From Burkholderiaceae bacterium (GTDB lineage: Bacteria > Pseudomonadota > Gammaproteobacteria > Burkholderiales > Burkholderiaceae_E): 64,000 nt of DNA. Where the stretch lies: NCBI GenBank assembly GCA_019635275.1, contig JAHBZV010000006.1:1-64000 (forward strand), given 5' to 3'. Of the stretch, positions 49,437-57,601 are shown in pieces. Numbering within the stretch: the first letter of the stretch is position 1; every line of letters starts with the position of its first letter. The notes beneath the pieces were generated by a model that had not been told where the DNA came from, did not search any database, and was given only the letters and a program-made list of their open reading frames with translations. Position numbers and translations under genes: made by a program.

Positions 49437-50459
49437 TCAGACGACGACGGGCTCGCGCTCGAGCTCGACGCCGAATCGCTGCCTGACCGATTCGCGGATC
49501 CGCTCGGCCAGCGCCAGGATCTGCGCGCCGCTCGCATGGCCGTGATTGACCAGCACCAGCGCGTGCTGCGCGTGCACGCCCGCGTCGCCTTCGCGGTGAC
49601 CCTTCCAGCCGCAACGGTCGATCAACCAGGCCGCCGAGAGCTTGGCGGTCGCCGGGGAGTCGCCCGGATGGATCGGCATGGCGGGATGCCCGGCGCACAG
49701 CCGCTCGGCAATCGCGCGATCGACGATCGGGTTCTTGAAGAAGCTGCCGGCATTGCCGATCGAGGCCGGATCGGGCAGCTTGCGACGGCGGATCGCGCAG
49801 ACCGCGTCGGCGACATCCCGCGCGCCCGGCGACGCGACCCCGAGCGTGCGCAGTTCGTCGCGCAGTTCGCCGTAGTCGAGCCGAAGGCGCGGCGCGCGAG
49901 ACAACCTGAAGCGCACCACCGTGATCAGCCAGTGCGAGCCCTCGGGGTGCTTGAACACGCTGTCGCGATAGCCGAACGCGCAGTCGGCCGCGTCGAATCG
50001 CCGCGCGGTGCCGTCGTGCAGCGACACCGCGTCGAGCGAATCGAAGCAGTCGCGGACCTCGACCCCGTAGGCGCCGACGTTCTGCACCGGGCTCGCGCCG
50101 ACGCTGCCCGGGATCAGCGACAGGTTCTCCAGGCCGTTGAGCCCCTGGTCGATCGTCCAGCCGACGAAGGCGTGCCAGTTCTCCCCGGCGGCCGCCTCGA
50201 CCCGCACGTCGTCGCCGGCCTCGTCGAGCAGGCGCCGTCCGGCGAGCATCACCCGCAGCACCGTTCCGGGAGGATCGCGCGTGAACAGCAGGTTGCTGCC
50301 GCCGCCGAGCACGAGCGCCGGCGGATGCGCTCGAAGCAGCTCGAGCGCCGCCGGCAGGTCGGCCGCGTCGCGCAGCTCGAGCAGACGATCGGCGCGGGCC
50401 TCGACGCCGAAGGTGTTCAGCGCCTTCAGCGATGCCGCGCGACGCAGGGTGGGGGCCAT
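49437..50459 (-). CDS. murB: UDP-N-acetylmuramate dehydrogenase MurB
   Basis: FAD enzyme of peptidoglycan precursor synthesis. The 340-residue protein has the FAD region LGGGSNLLFT and IPGSVGASPVQNVGAYGVEV, GYRDSVFKHPEGSH, and the catalytic-Ser stretch NAGSFFKNPIV. The last part (AWLIDRCGWKGHREGDAGVH with QHALVLVNHGHASG) is the substrate-binding third domain. This is the type I MurB layout. It lies 13 bp after scpA in the same direction. Confidence 0.96.
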   Translation of the reverse strand: MAPTLRRAASLKALNTFGVEARADRLLELRDAADLPAALELLRAHPPALVLGGGSNLLFTRDPPGTVLRVMLAGRRLLDEAGDDVRVEAAAGENWHAFVGWTIDQGLNGLENLSLIPGSVGASPVQNVGAYGVEVRDCFDSLDAVSLHDGTARRFDAADCAFGYRDSVFKHPEGSHWLITVVRFRLSRAPRLRLDYGELRDELRTLGVASPGARDVADAVCAIRRRKLPDPASIGNAGSFFKNPIVDRAIAERLCAGHPAMPIHPGDSPATAKLSAAWLIDRCGWKGHREGDAGVHAQHALVLVNHGHASGAQILALAERIRESVRQRFGVELEREPVVV

Positions 50460-50472
50460 CGGGCCGCCGCCG

Positions 50473-51345
50473 TCAGCTCGGCTGGTACGCGAGCCGAACG
50501 TAGATCGGTGCGAACGCCTCGGCCTGGGTGATCTCGATCAGCGACTCGCGTGCCAGCTCGAGCAGGGCGATGAACGTGACGACCACGACCGGGATGCCGC
50601 GCTCGACCTCGAAGAGGTCCTCGAACTCGGCGAAGCGACGGTCCTGCAGCTTGCGCAGCACGAAGGTCATGTATTCGCGCACCGACAGCTCCTCGCGGCT
50701 GATCCGGTGGTGCTGCGTGAGCCGGGCGCGGCGCAGGATGTCGGCCCACGCGCTCTGCAGATCGACCGGATGCACTTCCGGGAGCCGCGTGGTGATCGCC
50801 TGTTCGATCCAGACCTGCGCGCGCAGGAAGTCGCGCCCGAGCTGCGGGATCTCGTCGAGCCGCTGCGCGCCGAACTTGATGCGCTCGTATTCGATCAGCC
50901 TGCGGGCGAGCTCGGCGCGCGGGTCCTCGACTTCCTCGCCGCTGTCGGCCTTCTTCATCGGCAGCAGCATTCGCGACTTGATCGAGATCAGCAGCGCCGC
51001 CATCAGCAGGTACTCGGCCGCCAGCTCGAGGTTGCGGCTGCGGATCTCCTCGATGTACGCGAGGTACTGCCGCGTGACCTCGGCCATCGGGATGTCGAGG
51101 ATGTTGAAGTTCTGGCGACGGATCAGGTAGAGCAGGACGTCCAGCGGCCCTTCGAAGGTCTCGAGGATGACCTCCAGCGCGTCGGGCGGGATGTACAGGT
51201 CCTGCGGCAGCTGGACCATCGGCTCACCGTAGAGCCGCGCGACCACCTTCAGTTCGAGCTGCTCGGGCTCGGGACGGTGCACCTCGACGTCGGCGAGCGA
51301 CGACGGCGCCTCGTCGAGCCCGGAATCGGAAGGTGCGGCGTTCAA
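50473..51345 (-). CDS. scpA: Segregation and condensation protein A
   Basis: Kleisin subunit of the SMC-ScpAB condensin. The 290-residue protein has LETFEGPLDVLLYLIRRQNF (SMC-binding N-domain), YLAYIEEIRSRNLELAAEYL, KSRMLLP and the C-terminal winged helix ending EAFAPIYVRLAY. The N-terminal about 50 residues are acidic and variable. It starts with TTG, whose TTGA overlaps the DUF3460 stop. Its partner scpB lies 36 kb away. Confidence 0.94.
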   Translation of the reverse strand: MNAAPSDSGLDEAPSSLADVEVHRPEPEQLELKVVARLYGEPMVQLPQDLYIPPDALEVILETFEGPLDVLLYLIRRQNFNILDIPMAEVTRQYLAYIEEIRSRNLELAAEYLLMAALLISIKSRMLLPMKKADSGEEVEDPRAELARRLIEYERIKFGAQRLDEIPQLGRDFLRAQVWIEQAITTRLPEVHPVDLQSAWADILRRARLTQHHRISREELSVREYMTFVLRKLQDRRFAEFEDLFEVERGIPVVVVTFIALLELARESLIEITQAEAFAPIYVRLAYQPS

Positions 51346-51530
51346 GTGAAGTCTTTCGGGTAGTAGACGTAGGCCTGCGGTGCGATGCGCGACTCGCGGT
51401 TGCGTCGCGCGGTGTCGGCGTCCTGCGGGCGGTCCCAGAGCAGCGCGCGCCCCTCGCGCTGCGACTGCTCGAGCCGGGGGTTCTTCTGCTTCAGTTCGGC
51501 CAGGAAACGGGTGATCTCGGACTGGTACAT
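51342..51530 (-). CDS. DUF3460 family protein
   Basis: A 62-residue protein, MYQSEITRFLAELKQKNPRL at the start and YVYYPKDF at the end, as in the DUF3460 family of betaproteobacteria. Function unknown. It directly precedes scpA, with a 4-bp TTGA overlap, an arrangement often seen in Burkholderiales, so a role linked to ScpA expression or function is possible. Confidence 0.88.
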   Translation of the reverse strand: MYQSEITRFLAELKQKNPRLEQSQREGRALLWDRPQDADTARRNRESRIAPQAYVYYPKDFT

Positions 51531-51621
51531 GGCAGCGCTCTCCAGTGCGCGATTCTAAGCGATCCGGGGCTGCCGCCGGCCTCGAATTCGACGATACTTG
51601 GGGCGACCCGAGGAGACCCCG

Positions 51622-52116
51622 ATGAAGCGCTCGATCCTGACCGGCTGGCTGTGCTCGATGCTCGCGCTGGTGGGCGCCTGCGACATGATCGCGCAGCGCG
51701 AACTGCGTCCTGGCCAGTCGACCGTCGAAGACGTTCGCAAGCTGATGGGCAAGCCCGGGATGATCTGGGAAGAAAGCGACGGAAGCCAGGTGTTCGAGTA
51801 CGCGCGCGGCCCCGAAGGCTTCGAGACCTGGATGGTCCAGATCGGCCCCGACGGGATCTATCGCGGGATGAAGAACGCCCTGGTCCCCGAGAACCTCGCG
51901 CGGGTGCAGCCCGGGATGACCCGTGACGACCTGCGCCGCCTGCTGGGCAAGCCCGGTTCGGAAGAGTCGTTCCCGGCCAAGGGCGAGATCGTCTGGACCT
52001 GGCGGGTCAAGGGCGACGTCGCAGCCACCGAGATGTTCCACGCGCACCTGGGCGCCGACGGGCGGGTGCTGCGCACCAGCCGCAGCCCCGACCCGAACCT
52101 GCTCAAGGGCGGCTAG
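51622..52116 (+). CDS. BamE/SmpA-OmlA-like lipoprotein
   Basis: A 164-residue lipoprotein. The signal has the lipobox LVGAC (residues 16-20). Two SmpA/OmlA-like repeats follow, each starting with a GQSTVEDVRKLMGKP or GMTRDDLRRLLGKP segment. Two repeats distinguish it from canonical BamE, so it may be a paralogue of the outer membrane assembly factor. AGGAGAC lies before the ATG. Divergent from DUF3460-scpA by 91 bp. Confidence 0.82.
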   Translation: MKRSILTGWLCSMLALVGACDMIAQRELRPGQSTVEDVRKLMGKPGMIWEESDGSQVFEYARGPEGFETWMVQIGPDGIYRGMKNALVPENLARVQPGMTRDDLRRLLGKPGSEESFPAKGEIVWTWRVKGDVAATEMFHAHLGADGRVLRTSRSPDPNLLKGG

Positions 52117-52125
52117 GGCTGCGCC

Positions 52126-53799
52126 TCACGACCCCTGGTCCGCCGAGACGGCGGTCAGCGCGGCGTCCAGTTCGTCGAACACCGAGCGCTCGCCGATCTC
52201 GTCGACGAATCCCGATCGACGCATCAGCGAAAGCGGCTGCTCGTTGGGTTCGGCGATCACCAGCCGGCCGCCGCGCCGCTGCAGCATCCGGTGCAGGCTG
52301 CGCAGCGCGTCGAGCCCCGTGGTGTCGAGGTTGATCACCTGGTGCAGCTCCAGCACGACGACGTCGGCCAGCGGCTGCGCCGGGTCCAGCAGCTGCTCGA
52401 GCCGGGTCACCGAGCCGAAGAACAGCGACCCGAAGATCCGGTAGGCTGCGACGCGCCGGCCCGAGGCGGTCGTCGCGTAGTCGGCGGGCAGCGAGATCGG
52501 CTCGACGCGCGTGAGCGTCGAGATGCGGCGGATGAAGAACAGGCTCGCCAGCACCAGGCCGGCCTGCACCGCGACCGTGATGTCGAACACCACGGTGAGC
52601 AGGAACGTCGCCAGCAGGATGGTCCGGTAGCTCAGCGAGAAATGCCGCAGCCGCGCGAACTCGCGCCAGTCGCCCATGTTCCATGCGACGAACAGCAGGA
52701 TCGCCGCCAGCGAGGCCAGCGGAATGTCGTGCGCCAGCGGAGCCAGCGCGAGCACGATCGCCAGCAGCGTCGCCGAATGGACGATCCCGGCGATCGGCGT
52801 GCGCGCGCCCGAGCGCACGTTGGTGACGGTGCGCGCGACCGTGCCGGTCGCCGCGATGCCGCCGAAGAACGGCGCGACGAAGTTGGCGATGCCCTGCGCC
52901 ATCAGCTCCTGGTTCGGGTCGTGCCGGTCGTGAATCAGCCCGTCGGCGACGCGCGCGCACAGCAGCGACTCGATCGCGCCGAGCAGCGCGATCGACAGCG
53001 TCGGCATCGCGAGGTTCTGCGCGGTCTCCCAGTTGAACTCCGGCAGGCTGAACGCCGGAAGCCCCTGCGGGATGCCGCCGAAGCGGGTGCCGATGGTCTC
53101 GACCTGCAGCCCGGCCAGCGACACGGCCAGCGTGCCGAGCAGCAGCACGACGATCGTGCCCGGAACGCGCGCCATCCAGCGGCGCCAGCTCGCGTCGTTC
53201 GCGGCGTACGACTTCGGCCAGAACACGACGATCGCCAGCGACGCCGCGCCGAGCGCGAGCGCGGTCGTGTTCAGGGTGTCCAGCGCGTGCCACAACGCGT
53301 CGACCTGCGAGAAGAAGTTGGCCGGCATCTTCGCGATCGACAGGCCGAGGAAGTCCTTCACCTGCTGCAGCGCGATGATCACCGCAATGCCGTTGGTGAA
53401 GCCGATGACGATCGACACCGGGATGAAGCGGATCAGGTTGCCCAGCCGCAGGGCGCCCATCGCGAACATCAGCACGCCGGCCATGAAGGTCGAAATCAGC
53501 AGGCTCGCCACGCCGTAGCGCTCGACGATCGCGTACAGCAGCACGACGAATGCGCCGGCCGGTCCGCCGATCTGCACCTTCGAGCCGCCGAAGGTGGCGA
53601 TCAGGAACCCCGCGATGATCGCGGTGAAGATTCCCTGTTCGGGCTTGACGCCACTGGCGATGCCGAAGGCCATCGCCAGCGGGAGCGCGACCACGCCGAC
53701 GGTGACGCCGGCGGCCGCGTCGGCGCGGAAGTCGTCCTTCGTGTATCCGCGCAGGCTGTCGGCGAGCCGCGGCCTGAACCGGAACTCGCCGAGGTTCAC
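52126..53799 (-). CDS. SulP family inorganic anion transporter
   Basis: A 557-residue SLC26/SulP transporter. About 12-14 hydrophobic helices (residues 30-420, [31 protein letters not shown], and the later [20 protein letters not shown]) are followed by a cytoplasmic STAS domain (about 430-550, [20 protein letters not shown]). Substrates in the family are sulfate, bicarbonate or other anions. A bicarbonate role would suit a CO2-fixing cell but is not shown. The GTG start overlaps the metG stop by 4 bp (GTGA). Confidence 0.9.
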   Translation of the reverse strand: MNLGEFRFRPRLADSLRGYTKDDFRADAAAGVTVGVVALPLAMAFGIASGVKPEQGIFTAIIAGFLIATFGGSKVQIGGPAGAFVVLLYAIVERYGVASLLISTFMAGVLMFAMGALRLGNLIRFIPVSIVIGFTNGIAVIIALQQVKDFLGLSIAKMPANFFSQVDALWHALDTLNTTALALGAASLAIVVFWPKSYAANDASWRRWMARVPGTIVVLLLGTLAVSLAGLQVETIGTRFGGIPQGLPAFSLPEFNWETAQNLAMPTLSIALLGAIESLLCARVADGLIHDRHDPNQELMAQGIANFVAPFFGGIAATGTVARTVTNVRSGARTPIAGIVHSATLLAIVLALAPLAHDIPLASLAAILLFVAWNMGDWREFARLRHFSLSYRTILLATFLLTVVFDITVAVQAGLVLASLFFIRRISTLTRVEPISLPADYATTASGRRVAAYRIFGSLFFGSVTRLEQLLDPAQPLADVVVLELHQVINLDTTGLDALRSLHRMLQRRGGRLVIAEPNEQPLSLMRRSGFVDEIGERSVFDELDAALTAVSADQGS

Positions 53800-55937
53800 C
53801 GGACTTTCATGCCCGGTTGCGCGCCCTCGTCGACGTCGAGCAGGTACAGGCCGGAGGGCTGCGCGGCATCGTCGGCCGACGCCGACAGCACCATGCCCTC
53901 CGAGACGCCGAACTTCATCTTGCGCGGCGCGAGGTTGGCGACGACGACCGTCATGCGTCCGACCAGGCGCGCCGGATCGTAGGCCGACTTGATTCCCGAG
54001 AACACGTTGCGCGTGCGCCCCTCGCCGACGTCTAGCGTGAGTCGCAGCAGCTTGTCGGAGCCTTCGACCGCTTCGGCCGCGACGATGCGCGCGATGCGCA
54101 GGTCGACGCGGGCGAAGTCGTCGATCGAGATCGGGCTGCCTTCGCCGGCGCCCGTGGCTGCCGGCGCGGAGACTGCCGGGGTCTTGCCGGCCGCGGGCTT
54201 CGCCGCAGCGGTCGCCGCGGTGGCGGCTGCGGGCTCGGCTGGCGGCGGCTCGAACAGCGCATCGAACATCTTCGGATCGACGCGCGTCATCAGGTGCTCG
54301 TAGCGGCCGATCGCGCGCGCCCGCGACGTGGTGCCGGGACGCAATGCGAGATCGTCCCAGCGCAGGTCGGGCGTGCCGAAGAGGGCCTCGACGCGGGCTG
54401 CCGTCGCCGGCAGGATCGGCTTGAGGAGGATCGTCAGCCGGTGGAACGCGAGCAGGCAGCGCGAGCACACCTCGTGCAACTCGCCGCGGCGCGCCGGGTC
54501 CTTGGCGAGTTCCCACGGCTTGTGCGAGTCGAAATACTGGTTGACCTCGTCGGCGTAACCCATGATCAGCCGGATCGCGCGACCGAATTCGCGCCCCTCG
54601 TAGGCCGCGGCCACTTCGACCTCGAGCCCGGCGACGCGGCGCGCCTGCGGATCGGCCGGGTCGGCGGCGAGCGCAGCCAGCTTGCCCTCGAAGAACCGGT
54701 GCACGAAGGTCGCCGCGCGGCTGGCGATGTTGACGTACTTGCCGACCAGGTCGCTGTTCACCCGCGCGACGAAGTCGTCAGGGTTGAAGTCGACGTCCTC
54801 GACCCGCGCATTGAGCTTGGCCGCGATGTAGTAGCGCAGCCACTCGGGATTCATCCCGATCTCGAGGTAGCGCAGCGGCGAGATCCCGGTGCCGCGGCTC
54901 TTGCTCATCTTCTCGCCGCTGACCGTGATGAAGCCGTGCACGTTGACGCGATCGGGCGTCTTGTGCCCGCCGAACTTCAGCGTCGCCGGCCAGAACAGCA
55001 CGTGGAAGTAGATGATGTCCTTGCCGATGAAGTGCACCTGCTCGGTGGCGGGGTCCGCCAGCAGCGCGTCGAAGTCGATGCCGCGCTTCGCGCAGTGCGC
55101 CTTCAGCGACGCCAGGTAGCCGATCGGCGCGTCGAGCCAGACGTAGAAGTACTTGCCCGGCGCGTCGGGAATCTCGATGCCGAAGTACGGCGCGTCGCGC
55201 GAGATGTCCCAGTCGGCGAGCGAGCCGCCTTCCTCGCCGACGCCGAGCCACTCCTGTGCCTTCGCCAGCACCTCGGGTTGCAGTCGCGGCTCGCCGTGCC
55301 GGTCGGTGCCGCTGGTCCACTCGCGCAGGAACGCCTGGCAGCGCGGGTCGGACAGGCGGAAGAAGTAGTGGTCGGACGAGCGCAATTCGGGCTGCGCGCC
55401 CGAGAGCGCCGAGTACGGGTTCTTCAGCTCGGTCGGCGAGTAGACCGATCCGCACACTTCGCAGGAATCGCCGTACTGGTCCTTCGCGCCGCAACTCGGG
55501 CACTCGCCCTTGATGTAGCGGTCGGGCAGGAACATCCCCTTGACCGGGTCGAAGAACTGCTCGATCCGGCGCACGTCGATCAGGCCGTTGGCCTTCAGTC
55601 CGCGGTAGATCGACTGCGACAGTTCGGTGTTCTCCGGCGAGTCGGTGCTGTGCCAGTGATCGAAGCTGATCTGGAAGCCGTCGAGGTAGGCCTTGCGGCC
55701 GGCGGCGATGCGCGCGACGAAGGCCTGCGGGCTCAGGCCCTCCTTTTCGGCCGCGATCATGATCGGCGCGCCGTGCGCGTCGTCGGCGCCGACGAAGTGC
55801 ACCGTGTGCCCGCGCATCCGCTGAAAGCGCACCCAGATGTCGGCCTGGATGTACTCCATGATGTGGCCGATGTGGAACGGGCCGTTCGCGTACGGCAGCG
55901 CGGTCGTCACGAAGAGCGTGCGGGCGGGGGCGGTCAT
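53796..55937 (-). CDS. metG: Methionyl-tRNA synthetase
   Basis: A 713-residue class I synthetase. The signature HIGH is in [20 protein letters not shown] and KMSKS in [13 protein letters not shown]. The zinc knuckle is [18 protein letters not shown]. The C-terminal about 110 residues form a Trbp111/EMAP-like tRNA-binding domain ([40 protein letters not shown]) joined by an Ala/Pro linker. Complete by length and domains. The stop overlaps the sulP GTG start. Divergent from mrp. Confidence 0.98.
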   Translation of the reverse strand: MTAPARTLFVTTALPYANGPFHIGHIMEYIQADIWVRFQRMRGHTVHFVGADDAHGAPIMIAAEKEGLSPQAFVARIAAGRKAYLDGFQISFDHWHSTDSPENTELSQSIYRGLKANGLIDVRRIEQFFDPVKGMFLPDRYIKGECPSCGAKDQYGDSCEVCGSVYSPTELKNPYSALSGAQPELRSSDHYFFRLSDPRCQAFLREWTSGTDRHGEPRLQPEVLAKAQEWLGVGEEGGSLADWDISRDAPYFGIEIPDAPGKYFYVWLDAPIGYLASLKAHCAKRGIDFDALLADPATEQVHFIGKDIIYFHVLFWPATLKFGGHKTPDRVNVHGFITVSGEKMSKSRGTGISPLRYLEIGMNPEWLRYYIAAKLNARVEDVDFNPDDFVARVNSDLVGKYVNIASRAATFVHRFFEGKLAALAADPADPQARRVAGLEVEVAAAYEGREFGRAIRLIMGYADEVNQYFDSHKPWELAKDPARRGELHEVCSRCLLAFHRLTILLKPILPATAARVEALFGTPDLRWDDLALRPGTTSRARAIGRYEHLMTRVDPKMFDALFEPPPAEPAAATAATAAAKPAAGKTPAVSAPAATGAGEGSPISIDDFARVDLRIARIVAAEAVEGSDKLLRLTLDVGEGRTRNVFSGIKSAYDPARLVGRMTVVVANLAPRKMKFGVSEGMVLSASADDAAQPSGLYLLDVDEGAQPGMKVR

Positions 55938-56081
55938 GGCTTGGCGCAGGAGAGGGACAATTCCGCGTAAACCCGTCAGTCTAGCAGGGGGCCTGACGCC
56001 GTCCGGGGTATCGGCCAGGCGGCCGCCCGGCTTCGATTAGACTTGCCGTCTTTGCAGGTTCATCCCATCCAGAGTGCAGCC

Positions 56082-57170
56082 ATGAGCGTGACCGTCGAGC
56101 AGGTGAACGAGGCCCTGAAGGGCATCGTCGATCCCAACACCCAGAAAGACCTCGTCGCGAGCCGCGAGGCGCGCAACGTCCGGGTCGAGGGGGGCGAGGT
56201 CGCGGTCGACGTAGAACTCGGCTATCCGGCGCGCAGCCAGATCGAGCCGATCCGTCGCGAGGTCGTCGCAGCGCTGCGCGCGCTGCCGGGCGTCACCAAC
56301 GTGTCGGCCAACGTCTACCAGAAGATCGTCGCGCACTCGGTGCAGCGCGGGGTGAAGACGCTGCCGGGCGTCAAGAACATCATCGCCGTCGCGTCCGGCA
56401 AGGGCGGCGTCGGCAAGAGCACGACCGCGGCCAACCTGGCGCTGGCGCTGGCCGCCGAGGGCGCCAGCGTCGGCATGCTCGACGCCGACATCTACGGGCC
56501 GTCGCAGCCGACGATGCTCGGCATCACCGGCCGCCCCGAGTCGCGCGACGGCAAGACGCTCGAGCCGATGGAAGGCCACGGCATCCAGGCCAGCTCGATC
56601 GGCTTCATGATCGACCTCGACACGCCGATGGTCTGGCGCGGCCCGATGGTCACGCAGGCGCTCGAGCAGCTGCTGCGCGACACGAACTGGCGCGACCTCG
56701 ATTACCTGGTCATCGACATGCCGCCGGGAACCGGCGACATCCACCTGACGCTCGCGCAGAAGATCCCGGTGACCGGCGCGGTCATCGTGACCACGCCGCA
56801 GGACATCGCGCTGCTCGACGCACGCAAGGGCCTGAAGATGTTCGAGAAGGTCGGCGTTCCCATCCTGGGCATCGTCGAGAACATGGCGATGCACGTGTGC
56901 TCGAACTGCGGGCACGTCGAGCACATCTTCGGCCAGGGCGGCGGCGAGCGGATGTCGAAGGAGTACGACGTCGAGTACCTGGGCGGGTTGCCGCTCGACA
57001 TCAAGATCCGCGAGCAGGCCGACTCGGGCAAGCCGACGGTCGTCGCCGATCCCGATGGCCCGGTCGCCGCAATCTACCGGCAGATCGCGCGCCGCGTCGC
57101 GGTGAAGATCGCCGAGAAGGCCCGCGACATGAGCCTGAAGATCCCGTCGATCGTCGTGCAGAACACCTGA
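56082..57170 (+). CDS. apbC: Iron-sulfur cluster carrier protein Mrp/ApbC
   Basis: A 362-residue P-loop ATPase that carries and transfers [4Fe-4S] clusters. The N-terminal part is a DUF59/MIP18-like domain (1-90). The deviant Walker A is GKGGVGKS (106-113). The family motifs DADIYGPSQPTMLG and IDMPPGTGD follow, and the cluster-binding CxxC is CSNCG in MAMHVCSNCGHVEHIFG. Divergent from metG by 144 bp. It may feed the Fe-S enzymes nearby, but the role is global. A terminator follows 140 bp downstream. Confidence 0.95.
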   Translation: MSVTVEQVNEALKGIVDPNTQKDLVASREARNVRVEGGEVAVDVELGYPARSQIEPIRREVVAALRALPGVTNVSANVYQKIVAHSVQRGVKTLPGVKNIIAVASGKGGVGKSTTAANLALALAAEGASVGMLDADIYGPSQPTMLGITGRPESRDGKTLEPMEGHGIQASSIGFMIDLDTPMVWRGPMVTQALEQLLRDTNWRDLDYLVIDMPPGTGDIHLTLAQKIPVTGAVIVTTPQDIALLDARKGLKMFEKVGVPILGIVENMAMHVCSNCGHVEHIFGQGGGERMSKEYDVEYLGGLPLDIKIREQADSGKPTVVADPDGPVAAIYRQIARRVAVKIAEKARDMSLKIPSIVVQNT

Positions 57171-57308
57171 TCGGGGCCGGGGCGCCGATGACCCTTCCCT
57201 GGCCCGGGAGATTTGCTTTCCGTCGTCGGGGGGCGTAGGGTCGTAGGTGTTTACCCCTAGTCGCGCAGGCGCGGACGGCTCAGGGGCGTCACCGTTGTCT
57301 CCGCCTCG

Positions 57309-57349
57309 CCGAGCGAAGGAAGCCCAAATCCCGACGCTCGGTTTTTTTT
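57309..57349 (+). terminator. Intrinsic terminator after mrp
   Basis: CCGAGCG (57309-57315) pairs with CGCTCGG (57335-57341), followed by eight T (57342-57349). The loop is long (19 bases). A third arm CCGAGCG (57358-57364) could pair with the same CGCTCGG instead, but that hairpin would enclose the T run. Confidence 0.7.
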
Positions 57350-57497
57350 CGTGCTCCCCGAGCGTGACTCATCCGTATGGCCCCGGCTGCGCGCCGTCTG
57401 CACGCTCACGCGCCGCGCAGTTGCGGGTGCCTCTCCCGCGCCTCCCGCGCCGCCCCGCTCGGACGGCGCGCCTATGTTCGCGTTTGCCGAAAAGATG

Positions 57498-57515
57498 TAT
57501 GTCCGATCGCACATA
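57498..57515. promoter_or_regulatory. 18-bp operator-like palindrome upstream of the molybdoenzyme gene
   Basis: TATGTCCGATCGCACATA is palindromic at 16 of 18 positions (TATGT-C-CGATCG-C-ACATA). It ends 23 bases before the TAGAAT -10 candidate (57539-57544), so it covers the -35 area, as an activator site would. No clear -35 hexamer exists. The regulator is unknown; ModE is encoded nearby but this does not match the ModE consensus as I know it. Confidence 0.55.
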
Positions 57516-57601
57516 TCGCGCCCGCCGGCCGGCAATTCTAGAATTCCAGTACCCGAATACTGAATTACGTCCCGGTGCCGCGGCGCCTCGACGAGCGCGC
57601 G

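Larger units (their letters stand above)
57171..57601. other. Intergenic control region before the molybdoenzyme gene
   Basis: This 431-bp stretch has no convincing gene. Its first half carries the terminator for mrp at 57309-57349. Its second half becomes AT-rich near 57480-57570 and holds an 18-bp operator-like palindrome, a TAGAAT -10 hexamer at 57539-57544, and a 12-bp palindrome overlapping it. A pair of short arms CAGTA/TACTG (57547-57551, 57558-57562) lies just after. Confidence 0.7.

Noticed and set aside
57351-57563. A 70-codon plus-strand frame upstream of the molybdoenzyme gene
   Set aside because: It starts inside the mrp terminator region and runs through promoter-like AT-rich sequence; composition is not protein-like and no Shine-Dalgarno is present.
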